DNA of 8,643 nt from Acidobacteriota bacterium (GCA_011523485.1 WTGR01000704.1:1-8643), one strand, 5' to 3'. Shown: positions 1 to 5,739, counted from the stretch's first letter. The notes: generated from the sequence alone by a model not told the origin. A program made the numbers and translations.

Positions 1-871
1 TCTCCACCAGGCCGGCGGCGAGCGCCGCGGCCAGCCTCCGTATCTCCGGCAGGCGGCCATCGCGCTCGGCGGACCGCACCGAGACTCCCATGAACGCATA
101 GGAACCGCCGAGATGACGCTGCGCTTCCTCTATCTCCATGAAGTTGACCAGCTCGCGCCCGCCCGCCTCGACGATCAGCGACAGGGCCGGCTCCTGCAGC
201 ATCGCGGCGTCGACCTGACCGATCCGCAGGGCATCGAACACGTTCGTGCCGATAGCCGCGAACGACACCGTGTCCGCGTCGGCGCCGGCACGATCGAGCA
301 GATACAGGAGCAGGGCGTGATCGGCATTGCCGAGGGCGGAGATGCCGACCGTCCGGCCTGCCAGCGCCGCCACCGATTCGATGGCGCCCGCTTGCGCCGG
401 AGCCGTGGCGAGCGCGAACAGCGGCAACCGTCCCGTGGACGCCACCCGCCGGATCGGCGCCCCGTTGGCGGCCGCCTGCAGGGCGACGTCGAACGAGGTG
501 CCGGCATAGTCGACCGCCCCGCCCACGAGCGCCTGCATGGCTGCGTTGCCGCCGCGCGTGTAGACCAGCTCGACGGCCAGTCCCTGCCCGGCGAAGTGCC
601 CACGCACGCGCGAGACCTCGTAGGGAACGACGCACAGAAGCTGTCCGCAGAACGCCAGGCGAACGCCGGTCAGCCCCTCTCGCGGCTCGCCGGCGCAGCC
701 GCTGACGGCGATGACGCCGGCCGCGCCCACGAGGGTCTTGAGTGTCGTCCGCCGGTCCCAGGCCACACCGGGCTCGGGCCGCCGTCGCGCGTCCGGCTCC
801 GGCCCCGTGCCTTGCGACGGCTCCGCTACCACGCCGACCAGATTCGGGTTCGTCGCCTCGCAACAGCCCAT
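1..871 (-). CDS. ABC transporter substrate-binding lipoprotein, NMT1/TauA/SsuA type (C-terminus off window)
   Basis: The minus-strand frame is open from an ATG at 869-871 to the left edge, giving 290 residues with no stop, so the gene is partial at its C-terminus. Residues 39-45 read DRRTTLK, a twin-arginine motif, followed by a hydrophobic stretch and the lipobox VSGC with Cys59. This predicts Tat or Sec export and lipid anchoring in the periplasm. The mature part has features of periplasmic binding proteins of the NMT1/THI5-like fold: VRLAFCGQLLCVVPYEV near 70-86, an AMQALVGGAVDYAG segment near 111-124, GRTVGISALGN near 172-182 and a GQVDAAMLQEPAL segment near 218-230. Such proteins bind small molecules (sulfonates, nitrate, pyrimidines and others) and deliver them to an ABC permease, whose genes may lie left of the window. 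The ligand cannot be told. About 38 residues precede the Tat motif, which is long; a GTG at 764-766 would give a normal 24-residue signal, and another in-frame ATG lies at 881-883. No clear Shine-Dalgarno site decides between them. Confidence 0.5.
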   Translation of the reverse strand, partial: MGCCEATNPNLVGVVAEPSQGTGPEPDARRRPEPGVAWDRRTTLKTLVGAAGVIAVSGCAGEPREGLTGVRLAFCGQLLCVVPYEVSRVRGHFAGQGLAVELVYTRGGNAAMQALVGGAVDYAGTSFDVALQAAANGAPIRRVASTGRLPLFALATAPAQAGAIESVAALAGRTVGISALGNADHALLLYLLDRAGADADTVSFAAIGTNVFDALRIGQVDAAMLQEPALSLIVEAGGRELVNFMEIEEAQRHLGGSYAFMGVSVRSAERDGRLPEIRRLAAALAAGLVE

Positions 872-1163
872 GGCGGGGACCATACCACGCGGCGGCGTGA
901 CCACGACCGAAGTGCCCGGTCTACGGCACGGGCGAATCCTCGGGCAGCGTGAGTTGCTAGATTCCCGCAACCCACTCCGTAATATGGAGTTAACGGCTGG
1001 AAAGCAGCACTGATCCCCCCGTCCGTTACCACTTTCGAGGCCGGAATCCGGCGGGCCATCCGAGCCGTTCCCGAACCGCACCGGACCGGGGTCCGTTCAC
1101 TGAGTAGCCGTTCAGCATCCCGAATGCCCCCGCCGTGAGCCGTTGCCCGACCCTGCCGCCCCA
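872..1163. other. Intergenic region with two small palindromes
   Basis: No convincing coding frame is seen. Two symmetric sites stand out. ACTCC-N7-GGAGT lies at 974-990 in a locally AT-richer stretch, upstream of the substrate-binding protein, and could be an operator. A 13-bp palindrome, GCCGGA-A-TCCGGC, lies at 1040-1052, downstream of the beta-barrel gene; it could be part of a terminator but has no T-run. Both assignments are guesses from position. Confidence 0.5.
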
Positions 1164-1916
1164 TCAGAACGAGCGGGTGTAGCCGACCTGAACGCCGACC
1201 GCGCGCACGCCGAACCGGTGGTCGATGCGCGGCATCCCGAGCGCCGACCCATCCCCTCCGGTGCGGAACTCCAGAGCAGCCGCCGAGTACCGGACCTCCA
1301 GCCCGACCCGGTTCGCCAAGCTCCCCCACTCCAGGCCCGCCCCGGCGACCCAAGGCCGTAACGTGTGGTCGGCCACGACCCGGATCGATTCCCCGCCGAT
1401 GTCGGAACCGCGCCGCACGGTCGCCCGCTCCCAGTGCACGCCGGTGACGAAGTAGACCGAGCCTCCCTCGCCCAGCAGCCCGCCCGGCGCGTACCCCAGC
1501 CGGGCGTTCGCGCCGAAGCCGTGGTTCTTCTCCACGCGCCACGGACCCGGCCACACGTCACGGTCGCCAGCGCCCGTGCCCTCCCGCAGGTATCCCGCCG
1601 GGCCGGCGCCCCCGTGGAACGCCGCCTCGAACTCTCCCGAGACGTACACCCGGCCGGCAACGAAGGTCCGGTAGCCGAGCGATGCCCGCACCGTGCCGAA
1701 CCCGCCCTGCGCGTCGTTCGTCGCCGTCTGGTGGCTCGGGGGTGGCACGTCGAGGCCGATCCCCTTGGTGTAGTCGGCGCTTGCCCGGTCCCATCCGGCC
1801 GCCACTCCGGCGTACAGTCCCTCCTGCGCGCCCGCGTGCCGTGAAGCCGCGAGCAGCAGAACGCAAGCCGCAAGCAGCGTGCCTCCGTAGCCTCGCCAAA
1901 CCACCGAACAGGTCAT
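1164..1916 (-). CDS. Outer-membrane beta-barrel protein (OmpA/OmpW-like barrel domain)
   Basis: This encodes 250 residues starting at the ATG at 1914-1916. The frame is open further upstream, but the start was chosen because the sequence from it is a clean Sec signal peptide: a short basic start, a hydrophobic core LLAACVLLLAAS near residues 14-25, and a likely signal peptidase I site AGA|Q at 30/31. The mature protein begins EGLYAGVAAGWDRAS, typical of small barrels, and continues with alternating polar and aromatic or hydrophobic strands (LGYRTFVAGRVYVSGEFEAAF, NARLGYAPGG, YFVTGVHWE, RVGLEVRYSAA). The last residues are VGVQVGYTRSF; a terminal Phe with alternating hydrophobics is the known signal for the BAM assembly machine. 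About eight strands would fit the length. The role (porin, adhesin or structural) cannot be read from the sequence. No Shine-Dalgarno site is evident at this start. It stands alone, 292 bp or more from each neighbour. Confidence 0.5.
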   Translation of the reverse strand: MTCSVVWRGYGGTLLAACVLLLAASRHAGAQEGLYAGVAAGWDRASADYTKGIGLDVPPPSHQTATNDAQGGFGTVRASLGYRTFVAGRVYVSGEFEAAFHGGAGPAGYLREGTGAGDRDVWPGPWRVEKNHGFGANARLGYAPGGLLGEGGSVYFVTGVHWERATVRRGSDIGGESIRVVADHTLRPWVAGAGLEWGSLANRVGLEVRYSAAALEFRTGGDGSALGMPRIDHRFGVRAVGVQVGYTRSF

Positions 1917-2264
1917 TGCGATGCAACCCGAACAGAAATGGGCGTCACGCCGCCGACGCCACGTCCGGATGGTAATCGATGCGTGTGGCCATCGCCACTT
2001 CGTGAAGTCGGCGGCACTCCCGCTCCGTCCGGTCCGCCCCTCCACCGAACCTGCCTCATGGGCCGTGGCGGAGGGACTCCGCGCGCGAGACCCCTCGCCA
2101 GACTCCCGAGCCTCGCCGCAGAGACCGGGCGTGCGCGGGGGCGCCGGGGAACGGCTGCGTCCCCGCGGGTGCGGCACGCGCTACTGGACGCTGCTGTTCA
2201 CGGTCCGGTATGCGCTCGGCGGCTGATCGGGCCGGCACGGGAAGGCCAGTACCGCCATGCCGGG
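1917..2264. other. Intergenic region, no gene seen
   Basis: About 350 bp separate the beta-barrel start from the PPOX gene stop. Frames open here (an upstream extension of the barrel frame, and a 60-codon minus-strand frame ending at 2056) are Arg/Pro/Ala-rich without recognisable features and look like by-products of high GC. The only structure noted is an inverted repeat at 2232-2263 next to the PPOX stop. Confidence 0.5.
2232..2263 (-). terminator. Weak inverted repeat just after the PPOX gene
   Basis: CCGGCA at 2232-2237 pairs with TGCCGG at 2258-2263, one base beyond the stop of the flavoprotein gene on the minus strand. The loop is 20 bases and there is no T-run, so a terminator role is only suggested by position. 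Confidence 0.5.
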
Positions 2265-2876
2265 TCAGTACAGCTCGGTTCGGGCGCTCTCCGCCTCGCC
2301 GGCGTCGATCTCGCCGGCGTCCACGCCTGCGATCTGGTCCGCCAGCACTTGCCCGTAGGTCGGGTACCGGGCGCGTTCGACCTGAGCCGCTGGCTCCCAG
2401 AGCCGGGCTCGAATCAGCGCCTTGGCACAGTGGAGGAACGCTTCCTCGACTGTCACCTTGAGAACCGAGATGGGCAGCTTGCCCTTGATGGCCAGCGGCT
2501 CCAGCAGCTCTGCGTCGGTGGAGATCTCCGCCCGCCCGTTCACCCGAAGCGTCTCGGTCAGTCCCGGGACGAAGAACACCAAACCCACGTAGGGACGTTC
2601 CACCAGGTTCATCAGCGTGTCGACCTGGCGGTTTCCCGGCCGGTCAGGCAGCAGCAGCGTCTTGTCGTCCAGGACGTGAGCCAGCGCTCCCGGCGGATCG
2701 CCCCTTGGAGACGCATCGGCCCGCCCGTCCGCGCGGGCCGAACTGATGACGTAGAAGGGCGACAAGGCGATGAAGTTGCGGCAGTGCACGTCCAGACGGT
2801 CCAGGACCTTCAGACCGGCCCGCGCAGCCGGAGGCCGATAGACCGCCCGCAACTCCTCCATCGTGTTGACGGCCAT
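2265..2876 (-). CDS. Pyridoxamine 5'-phosphate oxidase-family (PPOX) flavoprotein, MSMEG_1061-like
   Basis: This encodes 203 residues from the ATG at 2874-2876, chosen because AGGGGAGG lies 6 bases upstream; an earlier in-frame start at 2918 would place that site inside the gene. The protein has the split-barrel FMN-binding fold of the PPOX superfamily. Diagnostic segments in order are NFIALSPFYVISSA (34-47), DASPRGDPPG (54-63), LLLPDRPGNRQVDTLMNLVERPYVGLVFFVPG (74-105) and ETLRVNGRAEIS (108-119), followed by a helical region VTVEEAFLHCAKALIRARLW (141-160). The pattern SPRGDPPG plus LPDRPGN plus a TLRVNGRA strand is typical of the branch annotated as MSMEG_1061-type FMN-dependent flavoproteins, in the cytoplasm. 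Members of the wider family use FMN or F420 for oxidation or reduction of small molecules; the substrate here is unknown. It is complete and monocistronic in appearance. Confidence 0.5.
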   Translation of the reverse strand: MAVNTMEELRAVYRPPAARAGLKVLDRLDVHCRNFIALSPFYVISSARADGRADASPRGDPPGALAHVLDDKTLLLPDRPGNRQVDTLMNLVERPYVGLVFFVPGLTETLRVNGRAEISTDAELLEPLAIKGKLPISVLKVTVEEAFLHCAKALIRARLWEPAAQVERARYPTYGQVLADQIAGVDAGEIDAGEAESARTELY

Positions 2877-2882
2877 TGGCTG

Positions 2883-2890
2883 CCTCCCCT
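2883..2890 (-). promoter_or_regulatory. Ribosome binding site of the PPOX gene
   Basis: On the minus strand AGGGGAGG precedes the ATG at 2876 by 6 bases (CAGCCA). It is the strongest Shine-Dalgarno match in this part of the window and fixes the start of the PPOX gene. Confidence 0.5.
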
Positions 2891-2963
2891 TGATTGGCCT
2901 CCGCATCGCACAGGTCATCGCCTGAGCGACGCCCGACTGCCGATATCCGGTCGTGTGTCGGGT

Positions 2964-3602
2964 TCACGCGGCGGCTTCTCCAAGCCGCGCCCGCCGTGCG
3001 GCACGCGTTCGCTTCCGTTCGGCCGCCCGGTCCAGACAACGCCGGCATTGCGTGGACAGTGCACCGCTGATGAGCACAGCGCGGCTCCTCTTGCCGCAGG
3101 TGCGACACAACCCGGCGGCAAGCCGCGCGCGTCGCAACTCGGCCATCCTCCGTCGCGAGGAGTCCACACACGCCCTGCACCTTGCACCGTTCCACCCCGA
3201 TGGGAGGCTCGCCGTGCAGTTCACGCACCGGCCTTCAGCGGCTAGTCGCCGCCGACGTTCGACGTTGTGCTCCCGATGGCGGAGCTGACATCTCTCGCAG
3301 ATCGTCAGTCCGGCCGCCGCCGAGCGTTTCTGACACGCCTGACAGAGCCCGCGCGCCCTGGCGGCCTCGCGCGATTCCCGAACACGCGCACTGTTCCGCA
3401 GCCGGACACAGTGCCGGCAGAGGCGCCGTTCGTCGAAGTCACCAACTGGCCGCCAACGCCAGCAGCCGCAGCAGAGCTTCGCCGATGCCTGCACCGGTGG
3501 TGATGGCGACGGCCGGTGGACCAGTTCGTCCCGGCCGTTCCAGATGGACTCATAGTCGTGCATGCTGGCCGATGATGTTACGCTGTTCCCGCCCGCGGCC
3601 AT
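2964..3602 (-). CDS. Cysteine-rich protein with four tandem Cys4 zinc-ribbon modules
   Basis: From the ATG at 3600-3602 the protein has 212 residues. It contains eight CxxC knuckles in a regular array: C44-C47 with C62-C65, C87-C90 with C102-C105, C126-C129 with C142-C145, and C166-C169 with C186-C189. Each pair of knuckles makes one Cys4 zinc ribbon, so there are four modules at a spacing of about 40 residues. The linkers are strongly basic and probably helical (RRRLAAEG, RRRMAELRRARLAAG, ERKRTRAARRARLG), and each leads into a G-x-C start. This layout fits nucleic-acid binding; the sequence shows no catalytic motif. The family is unrecognised beyond that. The start is uncertain: GGGG ends 5 bases before the chosen ATG, a GTG at 3626 and an ATG at 3563 are alternatives, and the first ~40 residues look unstructured. 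An ATG at 3622 in another frame has a better Shine-Dalgarno site (AAGGGA) but stops after 14 codons. Confidence 0.5.
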   Translation of the reverse strand: MAAGGNSVTSSASMHDYESIWNGRDELVHRPSPSPPVQASAKLCCGCWRWRPVGDFDERRLCRHCVRLRNSARVRESREAARARGLCQACQKRSAAAGLTICERCQLRHREHNVERRRRLAAEGRCVNCTASLPSGWNGARCRACVDSSRRRMAELRRARLAAGLCRTCGKRSRAVLISGALSTQCRRCLDRAAERKRTRAARRARLGEAAA

Positions 3603-3683
3603 TGCCGCCCCGCCGACATCATGCACGTCCCTTCACGTGCGCCGCGGTTGAGGGCCAGCGCCTCGCGGAGGGGTGCCCGGTAC

Positions 3684-4139
3684 CTACCGCCAGCCTGCCT
3701 CGAAATGGTACACAACGTCGTCGAAGCGGTCGCGGGCGAAGGAGAAGAGGAAGACCAGCGGCGCGGCACCGATACACCGCAGGGCGTGTCTGGCGTCGGG
3801 GGGAATGAAGACAGCGGTTCCCGGGCCGATCTCGGTCCGGGCATCTTCTATCTCGACCACGCCGCTACCGCTGAGCACGTAGTACGTCTCCTCAGGCTCG
3901 TGGTGGTGCCGCGGCAGCACCCCGCCGGGCGCAATCTCGGCCACACCGATTACGAGTCCCCGGCTCGGACCGCGCTCGCCGTCTACCAGCAGCTTCCAGC
4001 GCACCGTGCGCCGGGCGGCGACCGCCGGATCGTCCCAGCCCTCCCAATCGATCGCGGCCTGATCGACGATGACGCTCCGGCACCCGTGGTCGCGGGGACC
4101 GGAACCTTCGGGGAGCTGGGCACCGGCTCGTCCACGCAC
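3684..4139 (-). CDS. Cupin-domain protein
   Basis: This encodes 151 residues from a GTG at 4137-4139; the sequence GGGGTAGG a few bases upstream can serve as ribosome binding site, and an in-frame stop at 4170-4172 rules out a much earlier start. It is a single small beta-barrel cupin. Motif 1 matches the family pattern G(x5)HxH(x3)E(x6)G exactly: G72, H78, H80, E84, G91 (inside LPRHHHEPEETYYVLSGSG). Motif 2 is G107(x5)P113...H118, with Asp where Gly is usual. The three His and one Glu (H78, H80, E84, H118) are the usual metal ligands. The first ~60 residues, including VDGERGPSRGLVIGVAEIAPGG, complete the barrel. Cupins of this size include dioxygenases, isomerases, DMSP lyases and sugar- or ligand-binding proteins, so the reaction cannot be named. 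It lies 30 bases after the small KOW-like gene and may be co-transcribed with it. Confidence 0.5.
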   Translation of the reverse strand: MRGRAGAQLPEGSGPRDHGCRSVIVDQAAIDWEGWDDPAVAARRTVRWKLLVDGERGPSRGLVIGVAEIAPGGVLPRHHHEPEETYYVLSGSGVVEIEDARTEIGPGTAVFIPPDARHALRCIGAAPLVFLFSFARDRFDDVVYHFEAGWR

Positions 4140-4156
4140 TCGACCTACCCCGCCGG

Positions 4157-4178
4157 GTTGAGATTGCGTTCACTCAAC
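4157..4178 (-). repeat. Small hairpin between the KOW-like and cupin genes
   Basis: GTTGAG at 4157-4162 and CTCAAC at 4173-4178 form a 6-bp stem with a 10-base loop. It spans the stop codon of the KOW-like gene (4170-4172) and lies just upstream of the cupin ribosome binding site, so it could affect coupling of the two genes. It is short enough to be chance. Confidence 0.5.
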
Positions 4179-4391
4179 GCGACGTGCGCTTGCCGGATGC
4201 TCCATGCCGTCCGGCTCAACCTCGTCGCTGCGCACCGGCACCGGCGGCAGGTAGCGCCACCGTTCGCCGTCGATCCGCACCAACAGCCTCCCGTTGCGGA
4301 TTTCGACGACTGTCCCGCAATACCCTTCGCGTGGGGAACCCCACGCGATCCGAACACGAGAGCCGACGGCGATTCGTCCCGAATCGGTCAT
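4170..4391 (-). CDS. Small KOW/SH3-like beta-barrel protein
   Basis: This encodes 73 residues from the ATG at 4389-4391; a GTG at 4421 would add ten residues and cannot be excluded. The body reads VGSRVRIAWGSPREGYCGTV (9-28) followed by VEIRNGRLLVRIDGERWRYL (29-48). That is the pattern of a KOW or SH3-like barrel: G-x-x-V-x-I, a turn with glycines, G-T-V-V, then a G-R-L-L-V strand. KOW domains usually bind RNA or ribosomal or transcription proteins, but isolated small versions are common and of unknown role. The tail (VRSDEVEPDGMEHPASARRV) looks disordered. It precedes the cupin gene by 30 bases in the same direction. Identification rests on the fold pattern only. Confidence 0.5.
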   Translation of the reverse strand: MTDSGRIAVGSRVRIAWGSPREGYCGTVVEIRNGRLLVRIDGERWRYLPPVPVRSDEVEPDGMEHPASARRVE

Positions 4392-4703
4392 CCTGCCAGC
4401 GGTATCGGGCTCGCTTCGCACGAACTCTATCGCAAATCGACGGGCCTTCGGGCTTCCAGGGCTTCAGCCACTACAGCGCAGCCGCCGCGGGCATCGTCGG
4501 GCCACATAGCGTGAGCGTGTGCTCACCGGCGTCCAGGCTCTCCGCTCCGCTCCGACCCCGCTGCGCGGGGCTGCGGCCTGGACGCCGGCTCCGCGCACGC
4601 TCGTCCGGATTGGCCCTTGACGACGATGCCCGCTCAGACGTTCCCTTGCAGCCTTGCATCGGATCCGGCACCAGCAGAACGCCACCGGGTTCGCTGCCCG
4701 CCA
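4392..4703. other. Non-coding stretch dominated by a large palindrome
   Basis: This region lies between the stop of the 51-residue gene and the KOW-like gene. A minus-strand frame starts with ATG overlapping the upstream TGA (4704) and runs 77 codons to 4471, but it reads through the palindrome as Arg/Ser/Pro-rich sequence and is not supported. The main content is the nested inverted repeat at 4489-4631, plus a 24-base segment at 4448-4471 that recurs near 5522. Confidence 0.5.
4489..4631. repeat. 143-bp nested imperfect palindrome
   Basis: Four consecutive arms pair in order from outside in: GGGCATCGTC (4489-4498) with GACGATGCCC (4622-4631); GGGCC (4499-4503) with GGCCC (4612-4616); GAGCGTG (4513-4519) with CACGCTC (4596-4602); and CCGGCGTCCAGGC (4526-4538) with GCCTGGACGCCGG (4576-4588). 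That is 35 paired positions, separated by small internal loops. Inside the innermost arm is an apical hairpin, CCCCGC-TGC-GCGGGG at 4556-4570, beside three copies of TCCGC/TCCG. The element could be a folded RNA, a recombination substrate or a small mobile inverted-repeat element. It lacks the GTTRRRY/RYYYAAC boxes expected of integron attC sites. Confidence 0.5.
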
Positions 4704-4859
4704 TCACGCGGTCTTCCGCTCGGTGGCGCGCTTGACGGCTGTCGCGGCCGCCCGAGCCAGCGCGTCGAGGTATTCCTCGGTGACCGCGTACGGCGAGAAG
4801 CGCGGGTCGCAGTCGGCGATGAGCTTGCCGACCTGCCGCAGTGCTTCGCTGTCGAGCAT
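4704..4859 (-). CDS. Small protein of unknown function (51 residues)
   Basis: The ATG at 4857-4859 is preceded by GGAGGAGGA, which ends 4 bases before it; the frame ends with TGA at 4704-4706. The protein starts MLDSEALRQVGKLIADCDPR, continues FSPYAVTEEYLDALARAAAT and ends AVKRATERKTA. It looks like two or three amphipathic helices with a basic C-terminal tail and one Cys at residue 17. The composition is balanced and protein-like, unlike the Arg/Pro-rich frames opposite it. I do not recognise a family. It is the minus-strand gene nearest to the alpA-like gene, which is transcribed in the opposite direction; the two are 312 bp apart and could share a control region. The strength of the ribosome binding site is the main reason for calling it. 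Confidence 0.5.
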   Translation of the reverse strand: MLDSEALRQVGKLIADCDPRFSPYAVTEEYLDALARAAATAVKRATERKTA

Positions 4860-4863
4860 CGCG

Positions 4864-4872
4864 TCCTCCTCC
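4864..4872 (-). promoter_or_regulatory. Strong ribosome binding site of the 51-residue gene
   Basis: On the minus strand GGAGGAGGA stands 4 bases before the ATG at 4859, a near-perfect anti-16S match. It supports translation of an otherwise overlooked small gene. Confidence 0.5.
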
Positions 4873-5049
4873 ACCGAAGACATGCGGGTCGTCGAAACCG
4901 CAGCGCCCTTGCACGCCTTTCTCAGTCCTGGCGCGTGCAGCGTAGCTGATCCGGATCTCGCGGGTCACACCAACCGAACGGGCGCGGCGGCATCGGCCGC
5001 GCGCGGTGACGTGCGGTTCTCGATCCGGTCCGTTCGGCCCGGTGCTAGC

Positions 5050-5067
5050 GTAATAAAGTTTGATTAC
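5050..5067. promoter_or_regulatory. Possible operator upstream of the alpA-like gene
   Basis: GTAAT (5050-5054) and ATTAC (5063-5067) form an interrupted palindrome with an 8-base spacer, just upstream of the candidate -35 box. It could bind a dimeric regulator. The arms are short, so this is tentative. Confidence 0.5.
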
Positions 5068-5070
5068 TCA

Positions 5071-5099
5071 ATGACTTACGGGATTCCCTGTGCTATGTT
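5071..5099 (+). promoter_or_regulatory. Candidate sigma-70-type promoter for the alpA-like gene
   Basis: ATGACT (5071-5076, four of six to TTGACA) and TATGTT (5094-5099, four of six to TATAAT) are separated by 17 bases, with TG one base before the -10 box as in extended -10 promoters. It lies in the only AT-rich patch of the region and about 73 bases upstream of the start codon. Confidence 0.5.
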
Positions 5100-5160
5100 C
5101 GGCCCTCACGGATGGCGAATAAACCACGTAGGTCCTGCCGGGACGGCGGGCCGCACCCAC

Positions 5161-5166
5161 AGGAGG
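5161..5166 (+). promoter_or_regulatory. Ribosome binding site of the alpA-like gene
   Basis: AGGAGG is 5 bases before the ATG at 5172, which fixes this start over an in-frame upstream one at 5112. Confidence 0.5.
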
Positions 5167-5171
5167 AAGAC

Positions 5172-5372
5172 ATGACGACGAGACTACTCACGCTCCGCGA
5201 CGTGACGGCGATGACCGCGCTGTCGCGCTCGGCCATCTACGCGCTGATGGCCGAGTCGCGGTTCCCGAAGCCGATCCGCGTCGGCACCCGCGCGGTCCGC
5301 TGGGTCGAGAAGGAAGTGGCCGACTTCATCGCCAGCCGCCCCCGCGCCGGCTCCGAGCGCCCGGCCGCGTAG
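5172..5372 (+). CDS. alpA: AlpA-family DNA-binding regulator / excisionase-like protein
   Basis: This encodes 66 residues, the usual length of AlpA-type proteins. The start is set by AGGAGG at 5161-5166. The sequence carries the whole family pattern: RLLTLRDVTAMTALSRSAIY (4-23) is the MerR-like helix-turn-helix, followed by the hallmark FPKPIRVGTRAVRWVEKEVA (31-50) with the basic wing and the W that starts the last helix, ending DFIASRPRAG. In the P4/CP4-57 group AlpA activates or works with the integrase to control excision. Here a P4-type integrase gene lies 2.5 kb to the right on the opposite strand, which fits an integrative element. The 13-residue tail rich in Pro, Arg and Ala is probably disordered. 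The family call is firm; the regulatory target is inferred. Confidence 0.5.
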   Translation: MTTRLLTLRDVTAMTALSRSAIYALMAESRFPKPIRVGTRAVRWVEKEVADFIASRPRAGSERPAA

Positions 5373-5384
5373 CCGGGACGACCT

Positions 5385-5418
5385 GCCCGACCGTCTGCAA
5401 AGGGTCAGACGGTCGGGC
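5385..5418 (+). terminator. Hairpin terminator after the alpA-like gene
   Basis: A perfect 13-bp stem, GCCCGACCGTCTG (5385-5397) with CAGACGGTCGGGC (5406-5418), with an 8-base loop, begins 12 bases after the stop codon. There is no T-run behind it, so it may be a non-canonical terminator or an RNA-stabilising hairpin. Confidence 0.5.
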
Positions 5419-5464
5419 TCGGACGGGGCGACACGTTCAACCGCGGCTGACGAGAACGGCGCAA

Positions 5465-5496
5465 CCTCAAGTCCAGAAACCCGGCCGCACTTGAGG
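5465..5496. repeat. Inverted repeat
   Basis: CCTCAAGT (5465-5472) and ACTTGAGG (5489-5496) form a perfect 8-bp stem with a 16-base loop. It stands between the alpA hairpin and the larger structure at 5653; its function is unknown. Confidence 0.5.
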
Positions 5497-5652
5497 ATCC
5501 GGAAGCACACCGGCTCCGAGGTCGGGCTTCAGGGCTACAGCCACGGGTCGCCAGTCGGCGGCATCGCCGCTCGCGAGGATGTCGGGCGCACGATGGCGAC
5601 GGCGTCGACCTCCGACCGACGCCGGTGCATGGCCTTCCGCCAGGAAAACTGC

Positions 5653-5739
5653 GGACGGGAGCGACCCGGCCGGCAGGTGTGACGGAGGAACACCGGCCGG
5701 GGCCGGAAACCGCAGGTTTCCGGCGGGTCGCTCCCGTCC
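5653..5739. repeat. 87-bp three-way-junction fold
   Basis: The closing stem is a perfect 16-bp inverted repeat, GGACGGGAGCGACCCG (5653-5668) with CGGGTCGCTCCCGTCC (5724-5739). Inside it are two further hairpins: GGTGT (5676-5680) with ACACC (5690-5694), loop of 9; and GCCGGAAACC (5702-5711) with GGTTTCCGGC (5715-5724), loop GCA. The last base of the second hairpin coincides with the start of the closing arm. The whole is 11 bases left of the first 881-bp unit. It could be a structured RNA or a DNA site for recombination; no known family was recognised. Confidence 0.5.

Larger units (their letters stand above)
4860..5171. other. Divergent control region between the 51-residue gene and the alpA-like gene
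   Basis: No coding frame is credible here. Two inverted repeats are visible: GCGCGGC (4982-4988) with GCCGCGC (4996-5002), nested inside CCGAACGG (4974-4981) with CCGTTCGG (5030-5037). Beyond them, 5049-5100 is a clear AT-rich patch in an otherwise GC-rich window and holds the candidate alpA promoter. Confidence 0.5.

Noticed and set aside
1164..2177. 337-residue version of the outer-membrane protein
   Set aside because: The extra 87 residues are Arg/Pro/Ser-rich and would bury the clear signal peptide that begins at 1916.
1938..3245. 435-codon plus-strand open frame
   Set aside because: It runs opposite the PPOX and zinc-ribbon genes, both identified by conserved motifs, and its own product is Arg/Pro/Gly-rich without features.
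4489..4631. Integron attC site
   Set aside because: Length and symmetry would fit, but no RYYYAAC and GTTRRRY boxes are found at the ends. An isolated ACTCAAC at 4172-4178 has no matching partner.
4471..4704. 77-codon minus-strand frame whose ATG overlaps the TGA of the 51-residue gene
   Set aside because: The overlap looks like translational coupling, but the frame reads straight through the large palindrome as Arg/Ser/Pro-rich sequence and resembles no protein.
5653..5739. Retron or diversity-generating element RNA
   Set aside because: The folded element invites the idea, but no reverse transcriptase or template/variable repeat pair is present in the window.
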